Assembly: GCA_035654775.1 (NCBI GenBank)
Contig: DASRWB010000032.1
Coordinates: 58,255-122,254, forward strand
Reading direction: 5' to 3'
DNA: 64,000 bases
DNA from: HKST-UBA85 sp035654775
GTDB taxonomy: Bacteria > Bacteroidota > Bacteroidia > Flavobacteriales > Flavobacteriaceae
Part shown: positions 26,356 to 35,113 of the stretch, one piece after another
Numbering within the stretch: position 1 is the first letter of the stretch
How the letters are laid out: each line of letters starts with the position of its first letter
Notes under the pieces: generated by a model
What the model was told of the DNA's origin: nothing
The model's database searches: none
What the model saw: only the letters and a program-made list of their open reading frames with translations
Position numbers and translations under genes: made by a program

Positions 26356-26363
26356 CAAAGGTA
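26356..26363 (-). promoter_or_regulatory. -7 box of the DUF6913-dapA operon
   Basis: Minus strand TACCTTTG matches TAnnTTTG, 19 bases before the ATG at 26336. It occupies the short divergent spacer shared with the 5'-nucleotidase genes. Confidence 0.55.
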
Positions 26364-26406
26364 GAAAAAGTTAGTCTTACTACAGGTGAAATTTACACAA
26401 TTAACT

Positions 26407-27168
26407 ATGCGTTTTAAACACTTTTTACCCATTCTTGCTTTGCTCCTATTATACAGTTGCAAAAAAGAAAAACCAGCCTTATATAAAATAGAAGGTAAAA
26501 AAATTGAAATTTCCGATTCCTTACCGGAAAAATTAGAAATAACCAGCTTTATTAAACCCTACAAAGAGCATATTAATAAAGATTTGGATAGTGTAATCAG
26601 TTATGCCGTTGACACCTATTCAAAGTCTGATGGTGAATTAAATACGGCTATTGGTAATCTGTTTGCCGATGCGGTTTATGAACAGGCAAACCCTATATTT
26701 AATTCGCGGACTCAAAAAAATATTGATATGGTGCTTCTAAATCACGGAGGTATTCGGGCAATAATTTCTAAAGGAAACATTACCAAAAGAACTGCCTACG
26801 AAATTATGCCATTTGAAAACAGTCTGGTCGTTGTAGCTTTACAAGGAAAATATGTTTTAGAAGCTGTAAAATACTTGCAAAGTGCCAAGCGTGCACATCC
26901 TATCGCAAAATTGCAAATCGTACTGGACAGTCAATACAACCTTAAAAAAGCAAGTATAAATAACCATCCTATAGCACCCGAAAAAACGTACTATGTAGCA
27001 ACTAACGATTACTTGTATAACGGAGGCGACCATATGGATTTTTTTAAATCCAGCGACACTGTTTATGTGTTAAACTACAAGGTGCGTAATGCCTTACTGG
27101 ATTACTTTTTGAAAAAAGACACCATCAACCCCAAAATTGATTCCCGATTTATAAAATTAAACCCATGA
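26407..27168 (+). CDS. Lipoprotein with 5'-nucleotidase C-terminal (substrate-binding) domain
   Basis: About 253 residues from the ATG at 26407, chosen because it places a lipobox (LLLYSC, Cys about 18) at the right distance. The body is a 5_nucleotid_C domain: LNTAIGNLFADAVYEQ, VLLNHGGIRAIISKG, YEIMPFENSLVVVALQG and the closing YYVATNDYLYNGGDHMDFF with the substrate-stacking aromatics. It lacks the metallophosphatase half, which is the next gene (four-base overlap). The two probably act together as one periplasmic nucleotidase. Confidence 0.88.
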   Translation: MRFKHFLPILALLLLYSCKKEKPALYKIEGKKIEISDSLPEKLEITSFIKPYKEHINKDLDSVISYAVDTYSKSDGELNTAIGNLFADAVYEQANPIFNSRTQKNIDMVLLNHGGIRAIISKGNITKRTAYEIMPFENSLVVVALQGKYVLEAVKYLQSAKRAHPIAKLQIVLDSQYNLKKASINNHPIAPEKTYYVATNDYLYNGGDHMDFFKSSDTVYVLNYKVRNALLDYFLKKDTINPKIDSRFIKLNP

Positions 27169-28082
27169 AGCGAAGAGAATTTTTAAAAAATACTACAGCC
27201 GCAACAGCTCTGGCTACCTTGGGCAGTTTGAGCTTACAATCGTTTACAGCTTTCTCAAAAGCAACACAGATAACCATTTTGCACACCAATGATGTTCACA
27301 GCCACATAGAGCCTTTTGGGCCGGATGACGGCAGAAATGCAAACCGCGGCGGTGTTGCCCGAAGAGCTGCAATAATAGATCAAATACGGAAAGAAAACCC
27401 AAACACTCTATTGTTCGATGCCGGCGATATATTTCAAGGCACACCTTACTTTAATTATTATGGCGGCGAACTTGAGTTTAAACTGATGAGCAAATTGAAA
27501 TACGACGCTTCAACCATAGGAAATCATGATTTTGACAACGGTATCGATGGTCTTTATGCGCAATTACCTCACGCTCAATTCGACTTTTTATCGGCTAACT
27601 ATGATTTTAAAAATACCATACTTGACACGCATGTTAAACCGTATAAAATATTTGAAAAAAGTGGTATAAAAATTGGCGTTTTTGGACTGGGAATAGAACT
27701 TGAAGGACTTGTAGATAAAAACCACTATAAAGAAACCAAATACCTCAATCCGGTTGAAATAGTTCAAGATATGAGTCGCATTTTAAAAGAAAACGAACAG
27801 TGTGATTTAGTGATATGCCTTTCTCATTTAGGCTACAATTACCCAAACCGACCCGACAAAATAAGCGATTTAACGCTTGCTGCTCAGACCAAAAATATAG
27901 ACTTGATAATTGGAGGTCATACACATACTTTTTTACCTAAACCAACCGTAACTAAAAATGCTGAAGGCAAAAATGTATTGGTAAATCAAGTAGGTTGTTA
28001 TGGCTTGATTTTAGGCAGAGTAGATTTTTATTTTGATACCGATAAGAACAAAAAATCAAACGGAACGACTATAATTGTGTAG
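27165..28082 (+). CDS. Exported metallophosphoesterase (catalytic half of a split 5'-nucleotidase)
   Basis: 305 residues. The N-terminus KRREFLKN followed by a hydrophobic Ala/Leu stretch is a twin-arginine signal. The calcineurin-like domain has all metal-binding blocks: LHTNDVHSH, DAGDIFQGTP, IGNHDFDNG, CLSHLGYNYP and GGHTHTFL. It ends soon after that domain, with no C-terminal nucleotidase domain; that domain is encoded by the overlapping upstream gene. Expected to hydrolyse nucleotides or other phosphoesters in the periplasm. Confidence 0.9.
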   Translation: MKRREFLKNTTAATALATLGSLSLQSFTAFSKATQITILHTNDVHSHIEPFGPDDGRNANRGGVARRAAIIDQIRKENPNTLLFDAGDIFQGTPYFNYYGGELEFKLMSKLKYDASTIGNHDFDNGIDGLYAQLPHAQFDFLSANYDFKNTILDTHVKPYKIFEKSGIKIGVFGLGIELEGLVDKNHYKETKYLNPVEIVQDMSRILKENEQCDLVICLSHLGYNYPNRPDKISDLTLAAQTKNIDLIIGGHTHTFLPKPTVTKNAEGKNVLVNQVGCYGLILGRVDFYFDTDKNKKSNGTTIIV

Positions 28083-28124
28083 CTGTTTATATTTTATCCG
28101 CAGCACTATTGAGCTCTTTTTTAA

Positions 28125-28829
28125 TTAAGAATTAACATATACACAAACGTCTTTAGCCTCTATCTTAGACTGCATGTAAAAGAAGAAAAAGGACACGACT
28201 AAAAGTACCGTATATGAAAAGTTTAAAATATTTCGCTCTGAAATGTAATAATAGGCTACCTGAATTAATTCAGAAAAAACGATGCATAAAGCCCCAAAAA
28301 ACATCAATAATGATTTTTTGGTTTCTCTGTAAATGTAATTGATAAAAGCCACCGAAAGCAACAGTAAAGTCACTAGATTGTAAATAAATTCTATTACAAA
28401 TTCAAAGCCCATAATCAAAGGAGATACCAGCTTGAGCAGTACATATACCACATAAGCACTTAAAGCACCAAGAACAATTAAGTGTACAGAGAAGTTTTTC
28501 AACACCAATTTTAATTTCATAGACTTTAAAATCTCATAAATTAAAAATACATACGCCAAGATATATAATGTATTCCCCATGTAATAATTCACCTGTACAG
28601 GCAAATAAGGCGAAACAAAAATTAATAATTCAGAGGTTGAATATAAGATCAAAAACCCGGTAAAGAAAAAAGGTCTGTCTTTTACATTTATAAAGTACAT
28701 TGTGGTAATTGCCGGAATAATTAATGCACGAGCCATCGTACTTACCGACTCGTAGTTTAAAAGCTGAAAAACTGCATAAAAGGCACACAACAACAATACA
28801 AAACCTACTAACAATTTAGATTTTTTCAT
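28125..28829 (-). CDS. Integral membrane protein, YhhN/lysoplasmalogenase-like
   Basis: About 234 residues with seven or eight predicted membrane helices and few charged residues. The layout (ALIIPAITTMYFI, FFTGFLILYSTSELLI, GNTLYILAYVFLIYEI, FGALCIVFSELIQVAYYY) recalls YhhN/TMEM86 proteins, some of which hydrolyse lysoplasmalogen, but similarity is loose. The ATG at 28829 is preferred over a TTG at 28856 because a TATATTTG box at 28861-28854 overlaps the TTG. Transcribed alone, 60 bases beyond ligA. Confidence 0.65.
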   Translation of the reverse strand: MKKSKLLVGFVLLLCAFYAVFQLLNYESVSTMARALIIPAITTMYFINVKDRPFFFTGFLILYSTSELLIFVSPYLPVQVNYYMGNTLYILAYVFLIYEILKSMKLKLVLKNFSVHLIVLGALSAYVVYVLLKLVSPLIMGFEFVIEFIYNLVTLLLLSVAFINYIYRETKKSLLMFFGALCIVFSELIQVAYYYISERNILNFSYTVLLVVSFFFFYMQSKIEAKDVCVYVNS

Positions 28830-28853
28830 GGCATTTATTTCGATTTGGTTTGA

Positions 28854-28861
28854 CAAATATA
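28854..28861 (-). promoter_or_regulatory. -7 box of the 28125-28829 membrane protein gene
   Basis: Minus strand TATATTTG, exact TAnnTTTG match, 24 bases before the ATG at 28829. It decides the start codon by overlapping the upstream alternative. Confidence 0.55.
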
Positions 28862-28917
28862 AAAATATTTTTCAATTAATCGGAAAAAAAATGCTTTTTA
28901 TCGATATTTTTTAAATT

Positions 28918-30912
28918 TTAACCTATTTTTTGTAAGAATTCTTCTTCACTTATGATTGGTATAGCCAAGGCTTCGGCTTTTTGTTTTTTGCTTGGTCCCA
29001 TATTTTCACCGGCTATTACAAAACTGGTTTTTGCTGAAATAGACGAAGCTACTTTACCGCCATTGTTTTCTATTAATTGTTTCAGTTCATTTCTGGAAAC
29101 CGAAGTGAAGACACCTGAAACCACAAAGGTTAAGTTTTTCAATTTATCCGTTTGATTTGCCAACTCTTCTTCTGAAATTTTTAATTGAACCCCAAATGCT
29201 TTCAAACGGTTGATAATACGTTTGTTTTCTTCTGATGCAAAAAAGGAAATCACACTTTCAGCAATCTTCACTCCTATTTCATCTACATTCACTAAATCGT
29301 CAAGAGTTGCAGTTGCTATAGAATCGATAGACTTATAGTGTTTTGCCAGTTTTTTAGCCACCGTTTCACCTACATACCGAATTCCTAAAGCATATAGAAC
29401 ACGTTCAAAAGGGATTTGTTTAGAGGCTTCAATACCTTGTATTAAATTTTCAGCACTTTTTTGAGCCATTCGTTCAAGCGGAATAACCTGTTCGATAGTT
29501 AATTCATACAAATCAGAATAATTTAATATCAATCCGGAACGGACTAACAAGGCTACCGTTTCTTCACCCAAACCTTCAATATCCATAGCTTTACGGGAAA
29601 TGTAGTGCTGTATTCTTCCTATTATTTGTGGAGCACAACCGTCGGTATTTGGACAATAGTGCTGTGCTTCTCCTTCGGTTCGAACCAAAGGCGTTTGGCA
29701 TTCCGGACAATGGGTAATATATTGTGTAGGTTTAGAATTGCCCGAGCGTTTTGAAAAATTGACTCCAATTATTTTTGGGATAATCTCACCACCTTTTTCA
29801 ACAAATACCATATCTCCTATACGAATGTCCAGTTTCTCTATTTGATCTGCGTTGTGCAACGAAGCTCTCTTTACGGTTGTTCCGGCCAGTTCTACAGGTT
29901 CTAAATTTGCCACCGGCGTTATGGCTCCGGTTCTACCTACCTGATAAGTTATGCTGTTTAGTTTAGTTGAAACCTGCTGAGACTTAAACTTATAAGCTAT
30001 TGCCCATCGCGGTGATTTTGCCGTGTAGCCTAGTTCTTCTTGCTGGTACAAACTATTGACTTTAATGACCACACCATCAATTTCATACGGTAACTGATGT
30101 CTGTGTACATCCCAATGATTTATAAATTCCAATACTTCGGTTAAAGATTTTACCACTTTGGCTTCTTTAGGAACTTTGAAACCCAGTTCACGAGCTTTTT
30201 GCAGACTTTCAAATTGGGTAGAAATGCCCAAATCGTCACCTTGTATACTGTACATCAGAAAATCTAACGGTCTTTTGGCCACTTCGCTGCTGTCTTGCAA
30301 TTTTAAGCTTCCTGAAGCTGTATTTCGGGGGTTTCTGTAAGGTTCTTCTCCTATTTCCAATCGTTCTTGATTCATTTTTATAAATCCTGCAATGGGCAAT
30401 ATGATTTCGCCGCGTATTTCAAATTTTACCGGATAATTGCCTTGCAATTGCAAGGGTACCGAACGTATGGTTTTAACATTAGTGGTTACATTATCACCTT
30501 GAAAACCGTCGCCGCGTGTTACCGCTTTTAGCAACCGACCATTTTCATAGGTCATACTCATAGATGCCCCATCATACTTAAGTTCACATACGTACTCAAT
30601 ATTCCCGTCGACCTGTTTTTTTATTCGGTTTTCCCAGTCTATTAAGTCTTCTTTTGAATACGAATTGTCTAAAGAATACATTCGGTTTTCGTGAACAATA
30701 GTTTCAAAAGTTTTGGTGATATCGCCACCAACACGCTGTGTAGGAGAGTTTGAATCAAAAAACTCCGGATATTTGGCTTCTAAGTCCTGTAGTTCTTTAA
30801 GTTTACTATCAAATTCATAATCGCTTATTGTAGGATTATCCAATACATAATAGTTATAATTATGCTGTCTTAATTCTTCTCTGAGGTTTTCAATATGTTG
30901 TTTTATATTCAT
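28918..30912 (-). CDS. ligA: NAD-dependent DNA ligase
   Basis: Seals nicks in replication and repair using NAD+. 664 residues with all LigA domains: Ia (Tyr-rich NYNYYVLDNP), adenylation domain with the AMP-accepting Lys about 112 in CELKYDGAS, OB fold, a four-Cys zinc finger (CPECQTP ... HYCPNTDGC), helix-hairpin-helix repeats, and a C-terminal BRCT domain (LKNLTFVVSGVF to the end). It starts four bases inside the end of prmC, so the operon is acetyltransferase-prmC-ligA. Confidence 0.96.
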   Translation of the reverse strand: MNIKQHIENLREELRQHNYNYYVLDNPTISDYEFDSKLKELQDLEAKYPEFFDSNSPTQRVGGDITKTFETIVHENRMYSLDNSYSKEDLIDWENRIKKQVDGNIEYVCELKYDGASMSMTYENGRLLKAVTRGDGFQGDNVTTNVKTIRSVPLQLQGNYPVKFEIRGEIILPIAGFIKMNQERLEIGEEPYRNPRNTASGSLKLQDSSEVAKRPLDFLMYSIQGDDLGISTQFESLQKARELGFKVPKEAKVVKSLTEVLEFINHWDVHRHQLPYEIDGVVIKVNSLYQQEELGYTAKSPRWAIAYKFKSQQVSTKLNSITYQVGRTGAITPVANLEPVELAGTTVKRASLHNADQIEKLDIRIGDMVFVEKGGEIIPKIIGVNFSKRSGNSKPTQYITHCPECQTPLVRTEGEAQHYCPNTDGCAPQIIGRIQHYISRKAMDIEGLGEETVALLVRSGLILNYSDLYELTIEQVIPLERMAQKSAENLIQGIEASKQIPFERVLYALGIRYVGETVAKKLAKHYKSIDSIATATLDDLVNVDEIGVKIAESVISFFASEENKRIINRLKAFGVQLKISEEELANQTDKLKNLTFVVSGVFTSVSRNELKQLIENNGGKVASSISAKTSFVIAGENMGPSKKQKAEALAIPIISEEEFLQKIG

Positions 30913-31781
30913 AGCTTTTTTCTAGCCTTTAGCATTCTGTCGTTCCCAAAAAGGTCTTTTTTTAATTGTACTTCTTCAAAGTTAAATGACTTTAAAAGTT
31001 GCTGTGTTTCCTTTCCAAGATATTGATTAATTTCAAAAAAAAGGAAACCGTTTGGTTTTAATTTGTTTACGGCAAACTTGGTTATGGCGTTGTAAAATTG
31101 TAATGGATTGTGGTTTGTTACAAAAAGTGACTGATGAGGCTCAAAATCTAAAACATTGGGTTTCATTTTATCTTTTTCCTGCAGGGTTACATAAGGCGGA
31201 TTTGAAATCAGTATATCAAAGGTTGTGTTAGGAATTTTCGTTTCTAACGTTTTTGGTTTTAAAATATTGGCTTCAATAAAATGAACATTTACCTTATTTC
31301 TTTTTGCGTTTTCTGCCGCTATTTCAAGTGCAGCTTTACTTATATCCATTGCAAAAACTTGGGCTTTGGGCAAATGTTTTGCTATACTTACGGCGATACA
31401 ACCTGAACCTGTGCCCATGTCTAAAATTACAGGCGACTCATTGTTTATGGTTTTTTGGGTTTCAAGTAGCCAATGTACAAGTTCTTCAGTTTCAGGACGA
31501 GGAATTAAAGTATCTTTGGTTACTTTAAAATTCAAACCGTAAAAATAGGTTTCGCCCAGTATATATTGTATTGGCTCATTCTGCTTTAGCCGGTTTAGTG
31601 CATTTAACAACTGTTGCTTAACAGATTCAGAAATTTCTAATTCCGGATTCAGAAGATAGGAAGTCCGTTTTAATTTTAAATGAAATTCAATTAAAATATT
31701 GAAAAAACTATCCACTTCTTCTTTACCATATAGCAAGTCTAACTCTTGATGAAGTATATTTAAAAATTGCTGTAAGCTCAT
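30909..31781 (-). CDS. prmC: Peptide chain release factor N5-glutamine methyltransferase
   Basis: Methylates the GGQ Gln of release factors. 290 residues: an N-terminal helical domain, then a Rossmann methyltransferase with ILDMGTGSGCIAVSIA (SAM-binding) and the substrate motif ISNPPYVTL. The family normally sits near prfA; here it lies between an acetyltransferase and ligA with four-base overlaps on both sides, indicating tight translational coupling. Confidence 0.95.
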   Translation of the reverse strand: MSLQQFLNILHQELDLLYGKEEVDSFFNILIEFHLKLKRTSYLLNPELEISESVKQQLLNALNRLKQNEPIQYILGETYFYGLNFKVTKDTLIPRPETEELVHWLLETQKTINNESPVILDMGTGSGCIAVSIAKHLPKAQVFAMDISKAALEIAAENAKRNKVNVHFIEANILKPKTLETKIPNTTFDILISNPPYVTLQEKDKMKPNVLDFEPHQSLFVTNHNPLQFYNAITKFAVNKLKPNGFLFFEINQYLGKETQQLLKSFNFEEVQLKKDLFGNDRMLKARKKL

Positions 31782-32269
31782 AATTCTTTAATCATCCAAA
31801 TCCCGCAAGAAAAATGACCGGTGTTACCCAGTGGTTTATCTAAGTGAGTAAATCCGAATTTTTCATACAATTGTATCGCCGCTTTTAGTTGGGAAGCTGT
31901 TTCCAAATAACACTTTTGGTACCCCATAGTTTTAGCTGCAGATAAACATTGATCAAACAATAATTTCCCATAGCCTTTGCCTCTTATTTCCGGTTTGTAA
32001 TACATTTTTTGAAGTTCGCACACGCTTGCTTCATAACCGTTTAATGGTTTTATACCTGCACCACCGCAAACCACACCATCTATTTCAATCACAAAATAAA
32101 CTTCTTTTTTTCCTTGATAACTTTCAAACATTTTAGGGGTTTCTGCATCGGCATAAGCCGTTCCTGTCAAAGGCAAATTAAATTCCGGAAAAACATTTCG
32201 TATAATGGTTTCTATAGCTGTATTGTCTTCAGGCAAAATCTTCCGAATCAAAACCGAAGGGTTACTCAT
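31778..32269 (-). CDS. GNAT family N-acetyltransferase
   Basis: 163 residues, a single acetyltransferase (GNAT) domain. The acetyl-CoA-binding motif A is visible as LQKMYYKPEIRGKGYGKLLF, followed by CYLETASQLKAAIQLYEKFGF. Substrate unknown. It opens the leftward prmC-ligA operon. Only a short spacer separates it from the divergent ribD start, so both promoters must overlap or lie partly inside the genes. Confidence 0.85.
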   Translation of the reverse strand: MSNPSVLIRKILPEDNTAIETIIRNVFPEFNLPLTGTAYADAETPKMFESYQGKKEVYFVIEIDGVVCGGAGIKPLNGYEASVCELQKMYYKPEIRGKGYGKLLFDQCLSAAKTMGYQKCYLETASQLKAAIQLYEKFGFTHLDKPLGNTGHFSCGIWMIKEL

Positions 32270-32279
32270 TATATTATCT

Positions 32280-32287
32280 TATTTTTG
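32280..32287 (+). promoter_or_regulatory. -7 box at the ribD start
   Basis: TATTTTTG, exact TAnnTTTG match. The GTG at 32293 follows after five bases, so transcription would begin at or very near the start codon. Confidence 0.45.
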
Positions 32288-32292
32288 TGCCC

Positions 32293-33300
32293 GTGAAGAT
32301 ACACGAAAAATACATAAAACGCTGCATAGAAATTGCTAAAAATGGATTGGGCACTACACGACCAAATCCTATGGTAGGTTGTGTTATCATTAACAACAAC
32401 CGCATTATCGGTGAGGGTTTTACCAGCGCCTATGGAGGCAATCACGCCGAAGTAAATGCGATACAATCTGTTAGTGATAAAACTCTTTTAAAAACATCCA
32501 CACTGTATGTTACTTTAGAGCCTTGTAATCATCATGGGAAAACGCCACCTTGTACGCAATTAATTATCCAACATGAAATTCCTCATGTGGTAATTGGCAC
32601 AAGCGATAGTAATCATATTGTAAATGGAAAAGGCATTGAGGCTTTAAAAAATGCCGGTTGCACAGTTACCGTTGGTATTTTAGAGACTGAATGTAAAATT
32701 CATCACAAGCGTTTTTTAACTTTTCATAATAAAAAACGACCATACATAATTTTGAAATGGGCAGAAACAAACAACGGATTTATAGCTCCAGAATCCAAAC
32801 GTTCAAAAATGCCCGTATGGATAAGTTCGCAAATATCCCGACAACTGGTGCACAAATGGCGAACAGAAGAACATGCTATTTTAGTAGGTGCCCAAACCGT
32901 ACTTTCTGACAATCCGGAATTAACTGCCAGAACGTGGAAAGGACAAAATCCTATCCGAATTGTACTGGATAGTTATGGAACTTTGCCTAAAAGCAACTTG
33001 ATCTTTAACAACGAAGCTAAAACGTTAGTATATTCTGCTGGCGAGATTGATTTTAGCAAAAATCCTGTAAAGCAACTTATGGACTTGCTTTATCTGGAAC
33101 ATATTCAATCTGTAATTATTGAAGGCGGACGCAAAACCTTACAAGCATTTATTAACGAAAACCTTTGGGATGAAGCACGCGTATTTAAAAGTGAAACTGT
33201 GATGTTTAGCAACGGTGTTAAAGCACCGGAATTCAATGCCTGTCCATCTAAAAAAACAACGCTGGCTACCGATACTTTAAGCTACTATTACAATGATTAA
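32293..33300 (+). CDS. ribD: Riboflavin biosynthesis bifunctional deaminase/reductase RibD
   Basis: Deaminates and then reduces the pyrimidine intermediate in riboflavin synthesis. About 335 residues: the N-terminal deaminase has NHAEVNAI and the zinc motif EPCNHHGKTPPC, and the C-terminal reductase has TLSDNPELTARTW and IIEGGRKTLQAF. Two GTG codons (32287, 32293) are possible starts and no ATG fits; 32293 gives KIHEKYIKRC, the usual N-terminus. It overlaps the following HAD gene by eight bases. Other rib genes are not adjacent. Confidence 0.93.
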   Translation: MKIHEKYIKRCIEIAKNGLGTTRPNPMVGCVIINNNRIIGEGFTSAYGGNHAEVNAIQSVSDKTLLKTSTLYVTLEPCNHHGKTPPCTQLIIQHEIPHVVIGTSDSNHIVNGKGIEALKNAGCTVTVGILETECKIHHKRFLTFHNKKRPYIILKWAETNNGFIAPESKRSKMPVWISSQISRQLVHKWRTEEHAILVGAQTVLSDNPELTARTWKGQNPIRIVLDSYGTLPKSNLIFNNEAKTLVYSAGEIDFSKNPVKQLMDLLYLEHIQSVIIEGGRKTLQAFINENLWDEARVFKSETVMFSNGVKAPEFNACPSKKTTLATDTLSYYYND

Positions 33301-33925
33301 AACTTTGATTTTTGATTTTGGAGATGTTTTTATAAACTTGGATAAAGAAGGAACTATTCAAAAAAGTATACAATTATTAGGCAAGGATATTATAACTGAA
33401 GCAAAGCGTAGCAACAACCAAGATCTGTTTAAAATTAATGATGCTTACGAAAAAGGAAAAATTTCCACGCAGCAATTCCTTACCTTTTACAAAGGTTTAG
33501 TCCATAACATCAATGAATCTGACATTATTTTTCTATGGAATAGTTTAATTAAAGATTTTCCGCTGCACCGTTTAAAATTTATTGAAAACATAGCAAATAC
33601 TACTCCATTCAAAACCATTTTATTAAGCAATACCAACGAGCTTCATATAAATTATATTAAAGAAAATGTAAGTTTTTACGACACATTCAAATCCTGTTTC
33701 GATGCATTTTACCTGTCCTATGAAATGGGTTTGAGAAAACCTGATAACGAAATTTTTCAGTATGTCCTTACTGAAAATAATCTTAACGCTAAAGAATGTC
33801 TGTTTATTGATGACACAAAAGAAAACACCATAGCGGCCTCAAAATTAGGAATTAACATTTGGAATATAAACCCAAAAAAGGAAGACGTAACTGAACTTTT
33901 CACCCTAAAACAAGAGCTGTTTTGA
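33293..33925 (+). CDS. HAD-superfamily hydrolase
   Basis: 210 residues. Motif I is IFDFGDVFINLD, in which the second Asp of the usual DxD is replaced by Gly (D-F-G-D), as in some HAD subfamily IA3 proteins. Motif II is LLSNTNELH, the Lys is in LRKPDNEIF and motif IV is LFIDDTKEN. It is probably a phosphatase. Since it directly follows ribD, a role as the missing dephosphorylating enzyme of riboflavin synthesis is possible but unproven. It overlaps the TTG start of the next gene. Confidence 0.82.
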   Translation: MIKTLIFDFGDVFINLDKEGTIQKSIQLLGKDIITEAKRSNNQDLFKINDAYEKGKISTQQFLTFYKGLVHNINESDIIFLWNSLIKDFPLHRLKFIENIANTTPFKTILLSNTNELHINYIKENVSFYDTFKSCFDAFYLSYEMGLRKPDNEIFQYVLTENNLNAKECLFIDDTKENTIAASKLGINIWNINPKKEDVTELFTLKQELF

Positions 33926-34539
33926 ATCCTACTGATGTCTATAAAACCCTTAAAAAACCTTCACCCGAAATTTTATACAAGGAAAAAAACAGTAAGTTTT
34001 TTGGTTATGCATTTCCGGTTACTACTGAGAATGAAATAAAAAAACAGTTGAGGCATCTAAAAAAGCAACATCATGCAGCGAGACACTTTTGTTATGCCTA
34101 TCAAATAGGGACAGAAGAACCTAACATGATATACAGAGTAAATGACGACGGAGAACCCAACAACAGTGCCGGAATGCCCATTTACGGCCAAATACAGTCT
34201 TTCCAAGTTACAAATGTTCTCGTTGTAGTTATACGGTATTTTGGCGGAGTAAAATTAGGCGTTGGCGGTTTAATCTCTGCCTATAAAACCTCAGCCCAAA
34301 TGGCTTTAGAGCAAGCTGAAATCGTAAGCCGAACAATCAATTTCAATATTGAGCTCGCCTTTGATTATCCATTATTAAATACGGTTATGCGAATAGTAAA
34401 AGAAGAAAACCTCTCGATAGTAAGTCAAGAAATGCAACTAACCTGTAAGCTAGTTCTTACTGTTCGAAAAAAAGACTTACAAAAACTCAAAAACCGATTT
34501 TCAGCCATATATGGCGTTGCCGCTAAAGTAACTTCATAA
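33922..34539 (+). CDS. YigZ/IMPACT family protein
   Basis: 205 residues. The UPF0029 N-terminal domain carries KNSKFFGYAFPV, HHAARHFCYAYQIG, NDDGEPNNSAGMPIYGQI and VVVIRYFGGVKLGVGGL, all typical of YigZ, followed by the C-terminal ferredoxin-like domain. It starts at TTG 33922, sharing bases with the TGA of the HAD gene; no ATG would keep the domain whole. IMPACT relatives affect translation control in eukaryotes; the bacterial function is not settled. It ends overlapping the convergent thioesterase gene by six bases. Confidence 0.88.
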   Translation: MNPTDVYKTLKKPSPEILYKEKNSKFFGYAFPVTTENEIKKQLRHLKKQHHAARHFCYAYQIGTEEPNMIYRVNDDGEPNNSAGMPIYGQIQSFQVTNVLVVVIRYFGGVKLGVGGLISAYKTSAQMALEQAEIVSRTINFNIELAFDYPLLNTVMRIVKEENLSIVSQEMQLTCKLVLTVRKKDLQKLKNRFSAIYGVAAKVTS

Positions 34540-34929
34540 AACAGCATCCAGAATATATTGTGGTGCCCGAATAGGCTTCATGGTTTTCATGTCAATAAAA
34601 GCCAACACAGTAGTAGCTTCTACCAAAACTTCATCGTGTGCATTAGTAATAACATATTCAAACTCAATTCTGGCTGTGGGTGGTTTTTTTAATTGCGTTT
34701 TCACTTTAACAACCTCATCATACCGTGCTGATTTTTTATAATTTAGCTGCATTGAAGTGACCGGAAGCATCACGCCGCTTTCTTCCATTTCTTTGTAAGA
34801 AATGCCTAATTCACGCAGCCATTCCGTTCTACCCATTTCAAGATACAGCGCATAATTTCCATGATGTACAACACCCATTTGGTCTGTTTCACCATATCGA
34901 ACCCGTATTAAGATTTCATTATATTTCAC
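34534..34929 (-). CDS. Acyl-CoA thioesterase, hotdog fold (YbgC-like)
   Basis: 131 residues, one 4HBT domain. RVRYGETDQMGVVHHGNYA holds the catalytic Asp (residue about 17), and the next segments (LEMGRTEWLRELGISY, YDEVVKVKTQL) fit the YbgC/FadM group. Hydrolyses acyl-CoA or acyl-ACP thioesters; chain length cannot be read. Transcribed divergently from dnaA and convergently with the YigZ gene. Confidence 0.88.
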   Translation of the reverse strand: MKYNEILIRVRYGETDQMGVVHHGNYALYLEMGRTEWLRELGISYKEMEESGVMLPVTSMQLNYKKSARYDEVVKVKTQLKKPPTARIEFEYVITNAHDEVLVEATTVLAFIDMKTMKPIRAPQYILDAVL

Positions 34930-35033
34930 AAGGATTATTAAATATTTTTTTGTAGTTTCGGGAAGTGCTAAACATGAGAAAAAAATTCTAAAAATTCAAT
35001 AGCTTTTGATTTTTTTTTTTAGAATTTTGTTCA

Positions 35034-35041
35034 CATATTTG
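35034..35041 (+). promoter_or_regulatory. Possible -7 box of dnaA
   Basis: CATATTTG resembles TAnnTTTG with one mismatch at the first position. It lies 72 bases before the dnaA ATG. A TTG at 35006-35008 is 25 bases upstream, wider than usual. Confidence 0.3.
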
Positions 35042-35113
35042 TCCAACTGTATAAGAAAAGAGAATCCGCTTCTCTTTCACCAATAACTAACTAAAAAACC
35101 TTTTAAAATTCTA

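Noticed and set aside
34930..35113. Origin of replication next to dnaA
   Set aside because: Only one loose DnaA-box-like site (TTGTTCACA) and no cluster or AT-rich unwinding array distinct from background; in Bacteroidetes dnaA is often away from oriC.
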